Program-made: the position numbers and the translations under genes
The notes under the pieces: model-generated
Seen by the model: only the letters and a program-made list of their open reading frames with translations
Databases searched by the model: none
What the model was told of the DNA's origin: nothing
Origin: an uncultured Alphaproteobacteria bacterium
GTDB lineage: Bacteria > Pseudomonadota > Alphaproteobacteria > HIMB59 > GCA-002718135
NCBI GenBank assembly: GCA_902623255.1
Contig: CACNSY010000003.1
Coordinates: 54,433-118,432, forward strand
DNA length: 64,000 nucleotides
Direction: 5' to 3'
Part shown: piece by piece, positions 44,969 to 54,571 of the stretch
Layout of the letters: each line of letters starts with the position of its first letter
How positions within the stretch are numbered: position 1 is the first letter of the stretch

Positions 44969-45742
44969 ATGCACATCAATATTGAAAATGTTTCTCATCA
45001 ATATGAAACTAAACAAGGTATGCTTCCTGTTTTACAGGATCTTTCCCTATCAATTAAAAGAAAAGGTTTTACTGCTATTGTTGGGCCTTCAGGTTGTGGA
45101 AAATCTACCATAACTAGATTAGTCAGCGGATTAATTAAACCAACTCAAGGTAGTATTTTTATTTCAAATAAAAAAATTACATCCCCACTTTCTACTGTAG
45201 GAATGGCTTTTCAAAATCCAGTTTTATTAGAATGGAGAAATGTAATTAAAAATATAATTCTTCCACTTGAGATAGTATCAAAAAATATGACTTTTAATCA
45301 AAAGAGATCGAATGCATTAGATCTGCTTAAGTTAGTGGGATTAGAAGAATTTGAAAATAATTTACCATCTGAATTATCTGGTGGGATGAAACAAAGAGTT
45401 TCACTTTGTAGATCTTTAGTTCATAATCCAGAGGTCTTAATTTTAGATGAGCCTTTTGCGGCTCTAGATGCATTTACAAAAGAAGATTTGTGGGACGTTA
45501 TGCACAAATTAAAAAAAGAAAGAGATTTTACATGTATTTTAATAACTCATGATTTAAGAGAAGCTGTTTATTTAGCTGATCAAGTAATTGTTTTATCAGG
45601 AAGACCAGCTTCATTACAATATGACGTCAAAACTAATTTTAATGAAGAAAAAAAAATCTCTGATTTATATTCATCAGAAGTTTCACAATTACTTGCAACA
45701 CTTAGAAATCAAATCGAAATAGCTCAGAATAACAATGATTAG
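44969..45742 (+). CDS. ABC transporter ATP-binding protein, SsuB/TauB type
   Basis: This 257-residue ATPase has Walker A GPSGCGKSTITRL at about 38-50, signature ELSGGMKQRVSLCRSL, Walker B VLILDEPFAALDAF and switch His in LITHDLREAVYLAD, the form typical of nitrate/sulfonate/taurine importers. It overlaps the permease gene by 8 bp. Confidence 0.92.
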   Translation: MHINIENVSHQYETKQGMLPVLQDLSLSIKRKGFTAIVGPSGCGKSTITRLVSGLIKPTQGSIFISNKKITSPLSTVGMAFQNPVLLEWRNVIKNIILPLEIVSKNMTFNQKRSNALDLLKLVGLEEFENNLPSELSGGMKQRVSLCRSLVHNPEVLILDEPFAALDAFTKEDLWDVMHKLKKERDFTCILITHDLREAVYLADQVIVLSGRPASLQYDVKTNFNEEKKISDLYSSEVSQLLATLRNQIEIAQNNND

Positions 45743-46493
45743 AATCAATAATTTTATTATACCTTTATTTAGCCTTATAATTTTTTGTTTGTTATGGGAA
45801 TTATTGGTTTGGTATAATAATTGGCCAAATTATAAAATGGCTTCACCTTCAGATTTATGGCCAGCATTTTGGAAATTTAAACATCTCTTTTTAATCTATG
45901 GTTGGGAAACTTTTTGGAGAACTGTTGTAGGATTAATATTGTCTGTTTTGGTAGGATTAAGTTTAGGTATTTTGATGGGGTTTTCAAAAACTATTAGAAT
46001 AGGCTTATATCCAATCCTTGTTGGTTTTAATGCCATTCCTAAAGCAACAGTAGTCCCAGTGATTGCATTAATATTTGTTGGTATGCACAATATGAATACA
46101 ATTATAATTGTAATTCTTATTTCGTTTTTTCCCATCTGTGTTTCAATTTCGATTGGATTATCAACTTTGGAAAGAGAATATGAAGACATACTTTTATCTT
46201 TAGGTGCAAATAAATTTGAGATTTTTTATAAAATTGCTTTACCAAAAACATTACCAGAATTTTTTGGAGCGTTAAAAGTATCAACAACACTAGCATTTAT
46301 TGGTACTAATTTAATGGAAATTATTGAACCACATGGAAGAGGATTGGGACATTTGTTTGATAGTGGAAAAATTAGTGCAGATTATCCTTTAATGTTTGCA
46401 GTATTGATTACATTGGCTGTTATGGGAATATTTTTATATTATATTGTAGTTTATCTAGAAAATATTTTTGCTGGTTGGGCAATTAGAAAATAA
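45735..46493 (+). CDS. ABC transporter permease, SsuC/TauC type
   Basis: This 252-residue permease has about six membrane helices, PSDLWPAFWKF near the start and the EAA-loop LSLGANKFEIFYKIALPKTLPE at about 154-175. AIGLN...GRGLGHLF-type features near the end are typical of SsuC/TauC/ThiX proteins. It completes the importer that begins at 43941. Confidence 0.92.
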   Translation: MIRINNFIIPLFSLIIFCLLWELLVWYNNWPNYKMASPSDLWPAFWKFKHLFLIYGWETFWRTVVGLILSVLVGLSLGILMGFSKTIRIGLYPILVGFNAIPKATVVPVIALIFVGMHNMNTIIIVILISFFPICVSISIGLSTLEREYEDILLSLGANKFEIFYKIALPKTLPEFFGALKVSTTLAFIGTNLMEIIEPHGRGLGHLFDSGKISADYPLMFAVLITLAVMGIFLYYIVVYLENIFAGWAIRK

Positions 46494-46516
46494 AGTGTAA
46501 AAAGATTAAGTTTAAA

Positions 46517-46548
46517 AATATAAATTATTAAATAAAATTATTTATATT
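46517..46548. terminator. Possible AT-only bidirectional hairpin
   Basis: AATATAAAT (46517-46525) and ATTTATATT (46540-46548) form a 9-bp stem with a 14-base loop between two convergent genes. It contains no G or C pairs and is weak, so a terminator role is tentative. Confidence 0.3.
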
Positions 46549-46876
46549 AATTTACTAACTTTAAAATATTTCGATTTAAAGATGATATAAGTGCATCTAA
46601 ACTTTCAAATTTCTTATTTTGATTTTTAGATTTTAAATTATAAAAAATTTTTCTTTTTTTTCTCTCCATTGATTTATTAAGTATGCATTCTGGAGCCGCT
46701 AGACTATGCTTAAATATATAAAAAAATGCATTATTTTTATTAAAATCAATAGCATAATCTTTCCATTCACCATTAGAAACTCCTTTAGAATAAAGATTTA
46801 GGATTTTGGCGAGTTCATCTTTGGAAAAGTAGAGATTGTGATTGTTAGTTGAAGCACTAGATGTTACTAAGCCCAT
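46547..46876 (-). CDS. DUF2794 protein
   Basis: This 109-residue protein matches the alphaproteobacterial DUF2794 pattern: FSKDELAKILNLYSKGVSNGEWKDYAIDF, then NAFFYIFKHSLAAPECI, with a basic C-terminal half. No function is established for the family. It is divergent from the thioredoxin-like gene across only 24 bp. Confidence 0.8.
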   Translation of the reverse strand: MGLVTSSASTNNHNLYFSKDELAKILNLYSKGVSNGEWKDYAIDFNKNNAFFYIFKHSLAAPECILNKSMERKKRKIFYNLKSKNQNKKFESLDALISSLNRNILKLVN

Positions 46877-46900
46877 AAATTAAGAATATAACAAAATTTT

Positions 46901-47452
46901 ATGCCTGTAAATGCCCCAAACGACAATTTAAATGTATTAGCGCCATCATTTAATCTTAAAAATATTAATGATAACTTGGTGTCTTTAGATAATGCAAAGG
47001 GATTAAATGGTACTGTTATAGTTTTTATATGTAATCATTGTCCATATGTTAAAGCTATTGCAAGTAGATTAAAAAAAGATGCTGATGAGCTACTAGAGCA
47101 CTCAATCAACACAATTGCTATTATGTCAAATGATGTGGTTAACTATCCAGATGATTCATTTGATAATATGAAAATTTTCTCTGATAAATATAAATTTAAT
47201 TTTCCATATCTTTATGATGAAACGCAAGAAGTGGCAAAAAATTATAATGCTGTTTGTACACCAGATTTTTTTGGTTTCGATAAAGATCTCAAATTAAAAT
47301 ATAGAGGTAGAATAGACTCGGGTGTAATGAATGCAAATCAAAATTCAAATATTGAAAGAGATCTTTTTAATGCGATGATTAAAATCAAAAATGAGGGAGT
47401 AGGCCCAACAATTCAAATGAATAGTATTGGTTGTTCAATAAAGTGGAAATAG
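46901..47452 (+). CDS. Thioredoxin-fold peroxiredoxin/redoxin-like protein
   Basis: This 183-residue protein has an AhpC/TSA-redoxin fold with FICNHCPYVKAIASRLKKD at about 43-61; the CNHC pair stands where TlpA-like proteins have CxxC. VCTPDFFGFDKDLKLKYRGRID is the cis-proline strand region. No signal peptide is seen, so it is cytoplasmic. The reductant and target are unknown. It leads into the yfgM-like, bamB and der genes with one base between stop and next start. Confidence 0.82.
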   Translation: MPVNAPNDNLNVLAPSFNLKNINDNLVSLDNAKGLNGTVIVFICNHCPYVKAIASRLKKDADELLEHSINTIAIMSNDVVNYPDDSFDNMKIFSDKYKFNFPYLYDETQEVAKNYNAVCTPDFFGFDKDLKLKYRGRIDSGVMNANQNSNIERDLFNAMIKIKNEGVGPTIQMNSIGCSIKWK

Positions 47453-47453
47453 T

Positions 47454-48116
47454 ATGAGTGAGGATAATAAAAAAAATAGTTTATTAAGAAAAATACAAAA
47501 TTTTATTTTTACAAATTACATACAATTAATAATTTCATTAGTAATTTTGTTAATTATATTTATTGGCTTCCAAACATACAATTATTTTAAAATTCAAGAT
47601 ATTAAAAGTTCTAGTATAAGTTTTTTTGATATTATCAATGAAAATCAAAATGATTTAAATAGTTTAGAAAACTTAATTGACGATGATAATATTTTTTCTA
47701 TTTTATCAAAATTAAAATTAATTCAGCAAAATAATGAAAATAAAAACTTTAGTTACTCTAATGAATTGTATAAAGAATTACTTGCTTCATCAAATTTAGA
47801 TGCTCTGTATAAATCGGCTATTGCTGCAAATGCTTCATATACAATGATTAATGCATCTTATGAAGACAATACTAATAATTATTTAAATGATATATCAATA
47901 TTTATAAATAATATTAACGACGAGTTGGATAGTTATTTTTCTATTAAAAAAGAATTAGAATATTTATTAATCATTACAGAAATTGATCTAAATAAATCTG
48001 AATATAGTAATTCAAAAGCTTTGGATAAATATAATGAAATATTTAATTCAAATTTGGTTTCTGCCTCTACAAAAGAAAGAGTGAAAAAGATTCATGAGTT
48101 TCAGCTTTATAAGTAA
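47454..48116 (+). CDS. YfgM-like membrane-anchored protein
   Basis: This 220-residue protein has one N-terminal membrane helix (about 20-40, IQLIISLVILLIIFIGFQ) and a helical domain likely to hold TPR-like repeats. The sequence alone is weak, but its position directly before bamB and der matches YfgM, a periplasmic chaperone-network partner of SecYEG. It overlaps bamB by 23 bp. Confidence 0.65.
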   Translation: MSEDNKKNSLLRKIQNFIFTNYIQLIISLVILLIIFIGFQTYNYFKIQDIKSSSISFFDIINENQNDLNSLENLIDDDNIFSILSKLKLIQQNNENKNFSYSNELYKELLASSNLDALYKSAIAANASYTMINASYEDNTNNYLNDISIFINNINDELDSYFSIKKELEYLLIITEIDLNKSEYSNSKALDKYNEIFNSNLVSASTKERVKKIHEFQLYK

Positions 48117-49338
48117 AATATCGCTATATTTATCTTTCATATTTATTATTTCATGTCAGGATACGATTTCATCATTTAGAAATAATGAAAATATAGATTC
48201 TCAAGATTATTCCTTCCAATTAGAAACAGTAGAATTTTTAGATTTCAGTTTTTTTGAAAAGTATGAAGAAAACGTAATTGATAATTATACATATAAGGCA
48301 TCTGACTATAATTTTTTAGATAAAGATCTGCCAGTATTAAAAATAAATAACTTTGAAGCAAAATATAATAATAATGAGACAATAAATGTTATACAACTTG
48401 ATGAAAGTATTTACTCATTCAATAAAGAAGGTGAACTTCTAAAATTTGATTTAAATAGTGGAAAATTGATTGAAAGAATTAATGTTGATTTAGATCAAAT
48501 AGAAAAAAAACCTATATCTTTTTCTCTTTATAAAAATGATTTTATTATTGCTTTTAAATCAGGAGAAGTTATTAGAATTAATAAATTAGGTAAAGTTATT
48601 TGGTTATTTAACAAAAAAGATTTATTAAATACTCCAGTCAAAATATTTAATGACAATCTAATAATATTATATCCAGAAAATATTGTTTTTTTATCAATTT
48701 TAAGTGGAGATATAATTTATGAGAAAGCTTTTAAATCAAGTAATATAATTCAATCATCGGGAGGCAGGATTGAAAATTATTTTAATATAGTTTTCTTTAT
48801 ACTGCCTAATAGTGAATTTAATTCTTTAGACACATATTTATTTGAGGAGCATATTTTAAATTTGGACAATATTGAACTTAATACTTCACTTAATAATCTA
48901 AAAGATCAAATACATCTTTACAAAAATTTTCTAGTTTATTTTGATGACGGTAATATTATTCATACTTACGACATAAATAAAAACAAGCTTACATTAGCCA
49001 ATTTTAGAATAAATAACTCATCTTCAGCTATATTATTTAATAATTCGCTAATTTCTAAAAATGAAAATTTTATTGAATTCTATAATATCCAGAATGGAAA
49101 TTTATTCTCAAGAATTAATATTAAAAAAATACTAAATAAAAAATCAAAAATAATAAATTCTTTAATTATAAACAAAAATATGCATTTATTTACAGACAAC
49201 GGTGAAATAATTATTTTAGATCAAAATCTTGAAATTCAAGAGACGGTAAATCTTAAAATTAAAAATATTAATAAAGTTTATAATTATCAAAATAAAATTT
49301 TTATAAGTACAGCAAAAGGTATTACTTACATTTATTAA
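48094..49338 (+). CDS. bamB: Outer-membrane assembly lipoprotein BamB-like
   Basis: This 414-residue lipoprotein has a signal sequence ending in the lipobox IISC with Cys21. The rest is a series of beta-propeller blades of the PQQ-like kind (for example SIYSFNKEGELLKFDLNSGKLI and EVIRINKLGKVIWLF). BamB supports beta-barrel insertion by BamA. Divergent in sequence; the assignment relies on lipobox, repeats and the adjacency to der. Confidence 0.78.
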   Translation: MSFSFISKISLYLSFIFIISCQDTISSFRNNENIDSQDYSFQLETVEFLDFSFFEKYEENVIDNYTYKASDYNFLDKDLPVLKINNFEAKYNNNETINVIQLDESIYSFNKEGELLKFDLNSGKLIERINVDLDQIEKKPISFSLYKNDFIIAFKSGEVIRINKLGKVIWLFNKKDLLNTPVKIFNDNLIILYPENIVFLSILSGDIIYEKAFKSSNIIQSSGGRIENYFNIVFFILPNSEFNSLDTYLFEEHILNLDNIELNTSLNNLKDQIHLYKNFLVYFDDGNIIHTYDINKNKLTLANFRINNSSSAILFNNSLISKNENFIEFYNIQNGNLFSRINIKKILNKKSKIINSLIINKNMHLFTDNGEIIILDQNLEIQETVNLKIKNINKVYNYQNKIFISTAKGITYIY

Positions 49339-49339
49339 A

Positions 49340-50629
49340 ATGAACATATTAATTTTAGGTATGCCAAATGTAGGCAAAACATCACTTTATAATTTAATTA
49401 CAAATAAAAATAATAATATAATTCATGATACCATTGGTACAACAAGAAATTGGCATGTATCGCCTCTTAAATCAAATAGTAATATTGATGTATATGATAC
49501 ACCAGGAATAATTAATCAAAAAAGTTTAGTAACAAAGAGTGTCAGTAACATAATAAAGAAAATAGATATTTTTATTTATGTTATTGACTATAAAGATGAG
49601 AATTACTTTATAGACAAAGAATTGATCAATGAAATAAGAAAATTTAATAAGGAAATATTAGTTATTATTAATAAAGATGATAATTTTAAACAAGATAAAA
49701 AAATTGACAATCTTGGTATCAAGAATATTTTTTTTATCTCATGTTCACATAATATAGGTATTCAAGACTTTTTAGATTTTTTGTCAAAATATGATGCTAA
49801 AGATAATAAGTTAATAAATTACGATTTTACATTAGGGTTATTTGGAAAAACAAATGTAGGGAAAAGTACTCTATTAAACAAATTAGTAGGATTTGAGAGA
49901 TCAATAGTTAGTAATCAACCTAAAACTACAACTGATATTGTTTCTTCTTCATATAATTTTAAAGGTAATACTTATTCTATTAAAGATACTGCAGGTTTAA
50001 TAAAAAAAAACAAAATTGATAAAAATAGTCTTGATTTTTATGTCACAAAAAAAACTTTATCAATTATTAATGAATTTAATTTAAATATTTTTCTTATTGA
50101 TATTGAACAAGGCTTTGATACTCAATCTAAAAAAATATTTAATTTAATTTATCAAAAATCTAATATTTTATTATTTATAATTAATAAAACTGATTTAGTT
50201 AAAAAAAATAAAAAGAAAGTAATTAATGAATTAATTAAGGATATTAATTATGAATTTTCTCAATCTAAAAATATAATTATTATACCAATTTCAACACTAA
50301 ATAAAAAAGATATTTTATTTTTAAAAAATAAGATACGTGAACTTATTTTAGAAATAAATAAAAATATATCAACTTCACAAATTAATAAGTGGTTAAATCA
50401 TGTTGTTGAAATTAATTCTCACCCAAGAATAAATGGAAAAGAAGTTAAATTTAAATATGGCACTCAAGTTTCAAAAAATCCTCTAACAATAAAAATTTTT
50501 GCTAACTTTTCTAAAGAAATATCTAATTCATATAAAAAATATTTGCTTAATAATTTTTATAATTTCTTTAAAATTAAAAGTAGAAATTTAAAAATTTTAT
50601 TTTCTAAATCTAAGAACCCTTATGATTAG
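49340..50629 (+). CDS. der: Ribosome-assembly GTPase Der
   Basis: This GTPase with two tandem G domains (429 residues) acts in 50S assembly. The P-loops are GMPNVGKTSL (about 7-16) and GKTNVGKSTL (about 170-179); DTPGI and DTAGL are the G3 motifs and NKTD is a G4. The C-terminal KH-like domain contains HPRINGKEVKFKYGTQVSKNP, the family signature. Confidence 0.95.
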   Translation: MNILILGMPNVGKTSLYNLITNKNNNIIHDTIGTTRNWHVSPLKSNSNIDVYDTPGIINQKSLVTKSVSNIIKKIDIFIYVIDYKDENYFIDKELINEIRKFNKEILVIINKDDNFKQDKKIDNLGIKNIFFISCSHNIGIQDFLDFLSKYDAKDNKLINYDFTLGLFGKTNVGKSTLLNKLVGFERSIVSNQPKTTTDIVSSSYNFKGNTYSIKDTAGLIKKNKIDKNSLDFYVTKKTLSIINEFNLNIFLIDIEQGFDTQSKKIFNLIYQKSNILLFIINKTDLVKKNKKKVINELIKDINYEFSQSKNIIIIPISTLNKKDILFLKNKIRELILEINKNISTSQINKWLNHVVEINSHPRINGKEVKFKYGTQVSKNPLTIKIFANFSKEISNSYKKYLLNNFYNFFKIKSRNLKILFSKSKNPYD

Positions 50630-50632
50630 CAA

Positions 50633-51178
50633 TTATTGATCTGTACTCGTATAAATCTCAATAATATTATTATTATATTCAGAAATTAGCTTGAGAATAT
50701 TTGAATTTTCTACAAAAAATAAATGAAAATTTTTCAATATCTCTACATCATTATTATCAATTAAATACAATACACTACTATAAATTATATATGAAAATAG
50801 AATGCCATATAAGATTCCAAAAAATTTATCAAATATCACTCCTAAAATTTGTTTATCTAAGTCACTATTTAAAAATTTTCTTATTCTTTTTAATATAAAT
50901 AAACTAATTAAGAAAATTATTGGTATTGAAATAATTATACTTATAACGCTTACAAACTGTTCAAATCTTTGTAGAAAATTAATATTTAAGAGTTGTTCAC
51001 TTAAAAAATCTGAAAGATATTGATAACTATATATGGTTACAAATACAGAACCAACCCATGTTAATAACCCTAATATAGAATTAATAAATCCTTTCCAGAA
51101 ACTAAAAACAACAATTACTGCAGTTAAAATTAATACTACATAATCGAAAAATATTAATTCAAAGTTTAAAAAAGTCAT
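50633..51178 (-). CDS. cvpA: CvpA-family membrane protein
   Basis: This membrane protein (181 residues from the ATG at 51178) has four or five helices and the CvpA start NFELIFFDYVVLILTAVIVV with FWKGFINSILGLLTWVGSV. CvpA is linked to envelope homeostasis and colicin V production. I choose 51178 because it overlaps the MMPL stop as ATGA; the longer reading from 51292 adds 38 residues without family resemblance. Confidence 0.85.
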   Translation of the reverse strand: MTFLNFELIFFDYVVLILTAVIVVFSFWKGFINSILGLLTWVGSVFVTIYSYQYLSDFLSEQLLNINFLQRFEQFVSVISIIISIPIIFLISLFILKRIRKFLNSDLDKQILGVIFDKFFGILYGILFSYIIYSSVLYLIDNNDVEILKNFHLFFVENSNILKLISEYNNNIIEIYTSTDQ

Positions 51179-53526
51179 TTCTGATATTTCAATATTGATG
51201 GTAAAGTAATTAGTACTCCTATCATAGCAAATATCATTGCTAAACTTGTAAATAGGCCAAAATAAACTGTAGGAACAAAGTTTGATAGACAAAGAGTAAG
51301 GAAGCCAGCAGTGATTGCAATAGATGTAATTAAAACAGCATTACCTACAGTTAAATGTGTTTTTTCAATCATTTCACTATGATTTCTACCTAACTTTAGA
51401 TTTTCCTTGTAACGATAGATATAATGTATTGTATTATCAACGGCTATACCAATTGATATTGCTGCAATTGTAATTGTCATTATATCAAGTGGTATTTTAA
51501 GCAATCCAATTAAACCAAGAATAAAAGTTGAAGCAAATATATTTGGAATTATTCCAATTATACTTAATTTTAAAGATCTAAATAATATTACAAACATTAT
51601 AAAAATAGCTAAAATTACAAAACCTAAAGATTTTATTTGTGAGCTAAATAAAGATTTTAACATGTTATTATATAATACTAATAGACCGTTAACTTTAAAT
51701 TCTTCCAAGTTATCAAATTCATTCGATAAAAAAAAATTGATGTCATTAATAAGATCATTTCTTTTAATATCTTTCGAATCTTTGACTCTTGTAGAAATTT
51801 TTATCATGTTTTGTTCAACATTTAGATAGGGATCAATTAAATCAGTTTTATAATCAATAGGTATTTCATTATATAATATTGATAATTCAAACATTGATAA
51901 ATCACTTTTGTTTATTTGATTTGCAGTATCTATAAGTGAATAAATTGAAGTAACTTTCCCAATTTCTATTCTACTTTCTAAATATTGATGAACAAATTTA
52001 ATTGTTTCAATTTTTTCATTTGTAAACCAAATATTATTTTCTTTTTCAAACAGATCATCTGAGAAAAAATCATCTTCAATTTCTAAATCATCTTCTTCTT
52101 CAACTTTTATTGTTGTATCAATTATTTGATCATTATTTTTGAATTTAAGAATAATGTCTAATGGTGTAGTTCCGCCTAATTCATTATCTATAAGATACAT
52201 TCCTTTATAAATTTCTGTATTTTTTTTAAAATATTTTATAAATGAGTTTTCAACATTCAAATTTGTAATTCCATATAAAGATATGAAAAATATTAGAATG
52301 TTTAATCCAAGAATATATTTACTATTCTTATATGCAAAAGGATAAAAAGATTTTAAAAAACTCAAATTTAGAGAATAGTTTTTTTCTTCCTTTGAAAAAA
52401 AAGAAATTATTAGAGGTAAGATTATAAATGATGAAATTAAAACTATTAATAATGCTATTATCATTATAATTCCAAAATCAATTACAGGTTTAATATCTGA
52501 TATTACTAGTGATACAAAAGCAACAATTGTAGTTAGAAAGGTGTAAAAACAAGGCCAAAACATCATTCTAAAATTTTCAATAATTTTTATATCTCTTTGT
52601 AAATAATTATTCATTATATGAACATTCATAGAAATAGATAAAACAAACATTAAGGATAAGAAGTTTGCTGAAACTGCTGTAATTTCAAAATTAATAAAAC
52701 CAGCTAAACCTATCGACAAATAAACTGCACTAATTGACGTAAATAAAATAGCAAACACCCATTTGACTCTTCTAAAAATTATGAAAAGAATTAAAATTAT
52801 AATTAAAAGCACAATTAAACTGAATGTTAAAATATCATTTTTTACATAAGAAATAACATCGCTTGATATCATTTCTACCCCACCTAAATAGAATGTAAAA
52901 TCTTTATTGCTATTAGTAATAATATTTCTGATTTTTTTAATTAATTCATTTCTTTCTTTGTCTATTTCTGTTTTTATGCTGTAATATTTTCCTTGAGATA
53001 GGTATAAATTTTTGTTTTTCTTAAGATCAAGTGCTTTATTGTTTTCATTAAGGAAAATTACAATAGAAGTTATATTTTTATTTTCGTTAATAATTTGATC
53101 ACTATAGATAGGACTTTTTGCAAACTCATTTAAAACATCCTCAATTTTTAAATTTGTATCTAATATTGTTTCATAATTATCATTTGCTAAATCTAAAAGG
53201 TTAGTTTTATTTAAAAGAAGAATAGGGGCTTTATTAATATTAAAAACAGAATAAACCTCTGGTAAATTAGATAATTTTTCACTTATCTTTTCTATTTCAG
53301 CTAATAATAATCTATCTATTTTATTTTTACCTTTGACAGCAATTACAAGACTATTTTTTGTAGGAAATAGATCTTGATAATAAGAGAAATATTTAAAATC
53401 CTCATCATTTTGTGAAACTAAACTATCTGATGATGCATCAATTCTAAAATCTTTTATATATAAACTTGTAAAAAATAAAGATAATACAAAAACAATTGAT
53501 AAAATAAATTTTAATTGTTTACTCAT
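51175..53526 (-). CDS. MMPL/RND-superfamily transporter
   Basis: From the ATG at 53526 this is a 783-residue exporter with two repeats, each of one helix, a large periplasmic loop and five helices. GGVEMISSDVISYVKND and IGIAVDNTIHYIYRYKENL (TM4-type Asp) are RND/MMPL features. A very acidic stretch at about 52048-52113 sits in the second loop, before WFTNEKIETIKFVHQYL; this appears in other family members. Substrates are often lipids. It lies between alr and cvpA, where many relatives have radA. Confidence 0.88.
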   Translation of the reverse strand: MSKQLKFILSIVFVLSLFFTSLYIKDFRIDASSDSLVSQNDEDFKYFSYYQDLFPTKNSLVIAVKGKNKIDRLLLAEIEKISEKLSNLPEVYSVFNINKAPILLLNKTNLLDLANDNYETILDTNLKIEDVLNEFAKSPIYSDQIINENKNITSIVIFLNENNKALDLKKNKNLYLSQGKYYSIKTEIDKERNELIKKIRNIITNSNKDFTFYLGGVEMISSDVISYVKNDILTFSLIVLLIIILILFIIFRRVKWVFAILFTSISAVYLSIGLAGFINFEITAVSANFLSLMFVLSISMNVHIMNNYLQRDIKIIENFRMMFWPCFYTFLTTIVAFVSLVISDIKPVIDFGIIMIIALLIVLISSFIILPLIISFFSKEEKNYSLNLSFLKSFYPFAYKNSKYILGLNILIFFISLYGITNLNVENSFIKYFKKNTEIYKGMYLIDNELGGTTPLDIILKFKNNDQIIDTTIKVEEEDDLEIEDDFFSDDLFEKENNIWFTNEKIETIKFVHQYLESRIEIGKVTSIYSLIDTANQINKSDLSMFELSILYNEIPIDYKTDLIDPYLNVEQNMIKISTRVKDSKDIKRNDLINDINFFLSNEFDNLEEFKVNGLLVLYNNMLKSLFSSQIKSLGFVILAIFIMFVILFRSLKLSIIGIIPNIFASTFILGLIGLLKIPLDIMTITIAAISIGIAVDNTIHYIYRYKENLKLGRNHSEMIEKTHLTVGNAVLITSIAITAGFLTLCLSNFVPTVYFGLFTSLAMIFAMIGVLITLPSILKYQK

Positions 53527-54571
53527 AATTTCTATACACTCTATTACCAATAGAAGTCAAAACTTCGTATGAAATAGTTTTACAACTTTTAGCAAATTTA
53601 TCTACTTTGTGCTCTTCATTAATAATATCTACGTACATTCCTACTTTGAGATCATGACTAGATTTTGATATGTCTATAGTAAATGAATCCATTGAAATTC
53701 GGCCAATAATTTTAAATCTATCTTTTTTAAAATAAACGAAACCTTTATTACTCAATAATCTGGGCACACCATCTTCGTAACCCAGACCAATTATTGCCAC
53801 TTTTGTCTTATTTTTTGTTTTGTATGTGCGGTTATATCCAATGTATTGATTTTTTTGTAAATCTTTAACTTGGATTATCTTTCCTTTAAGACTGATTACA
53901 TTTTTAATTTTTTTTTCTAATTTTTTATTTTCATAACAACCGTAAATACCTATGCCAGGTCTAATCATATTATATAAATATGTTTTATCTAGAATTGAGC
54001 CATGAGCATTAGCTAAACTAAAAATAACACCTTTAGGTTTATTTTTTACAAAAGTATTAAATAGTTTTTGTTGTTTAATGTTGTATTTTATCTTGTACTC
54101 ATCAGAACTTGATAAATGACTAATTACTAATTTAATATTTCGATTTTTCAGATCTAACTTTTTTTCATCTTTAGATGAAATGCCTAGTCTATTTATACCT
54201 GTATCTATATGAATAGCGTAATCTATTTTAGTATCCTTTATTCTATGATATTCTTCAATTGTATTTATTACAGGTATTAAATTTGCATTTGTGAATTTAT
54301 TCAATTTATAATTTTGTAATCCATTAAGAACATATATTTTTATTAATTTATTTTTGTTATTTAATTTTAATCCTTCACTTAATGTAGCAACAAAAAAATG
54401 CTTACAACCTTGATTTAATAGAAGATTATAAATTTTCTGAGCTCCTAAACCGTATGCATTAGCTTTAATTGTTGGAGCAACAATTAGGTTCTTTTTAAGT
54501 TTTTTAAAAAAATTGTAATTATAAATTAAATTTTTTGTATTTATATTTAGAATGCCACTTTCGTTAATCAC
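53519..54571 (-). CDS. alr: Alanine racemase
   Basis: This 350-residue PLP enzyme makes D-alanine for peptidoglycan. The PLP lysine is in VAPTIKANAYGLGA (about 31-44), HIDTGINRLGI follows, and the catalytic tyrosine of the second domain is in the IGYNRTYK region, with GRISMDSFTIDIS. It overlaps dnaB (ATGA) upstream and the MMPL gene by 8 bp downstream. Confidence 0.95.
   Translation of the reverse strand: MINESGILNINTKNLIYNYNFFKKLKKNLIVAPTIKANAYGLGAQKIYNLLLNQGCKHFFVATLSEGLKLNNKNKLIKIYVLNGLQNYKLNKFTNANLIPVINTIEEYHRIKDTKIDYAIHIDTGINRLGISSKDEKKLDLKNRNIKLVISHLSSSDEYKIKYNIKQQKLFNTFVKNKPKGVIFSLANAHGSILDKTYLYNMIRPGIGIYGCYENKKLEKKIKNVISLKGKIIQVKDLQKNQYIGYNRTYKTKNKTKVAIIGLGYEDGVPRLLSNKGFVYFKKDRFKIIGRISMDSFTIDISKSSHDLKVGMYVDIINEEHKVDKFAKSCKTISYEVLTSIGNRVYRNYE

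Noticed and set aside
52048..52113. Highly acidic insertion in the MMPL protein as a novel domain
   Set aside because: Acidic stretches before the WFT...H-x-YL segment occur in other members of this exporter family, so it is probably normal.
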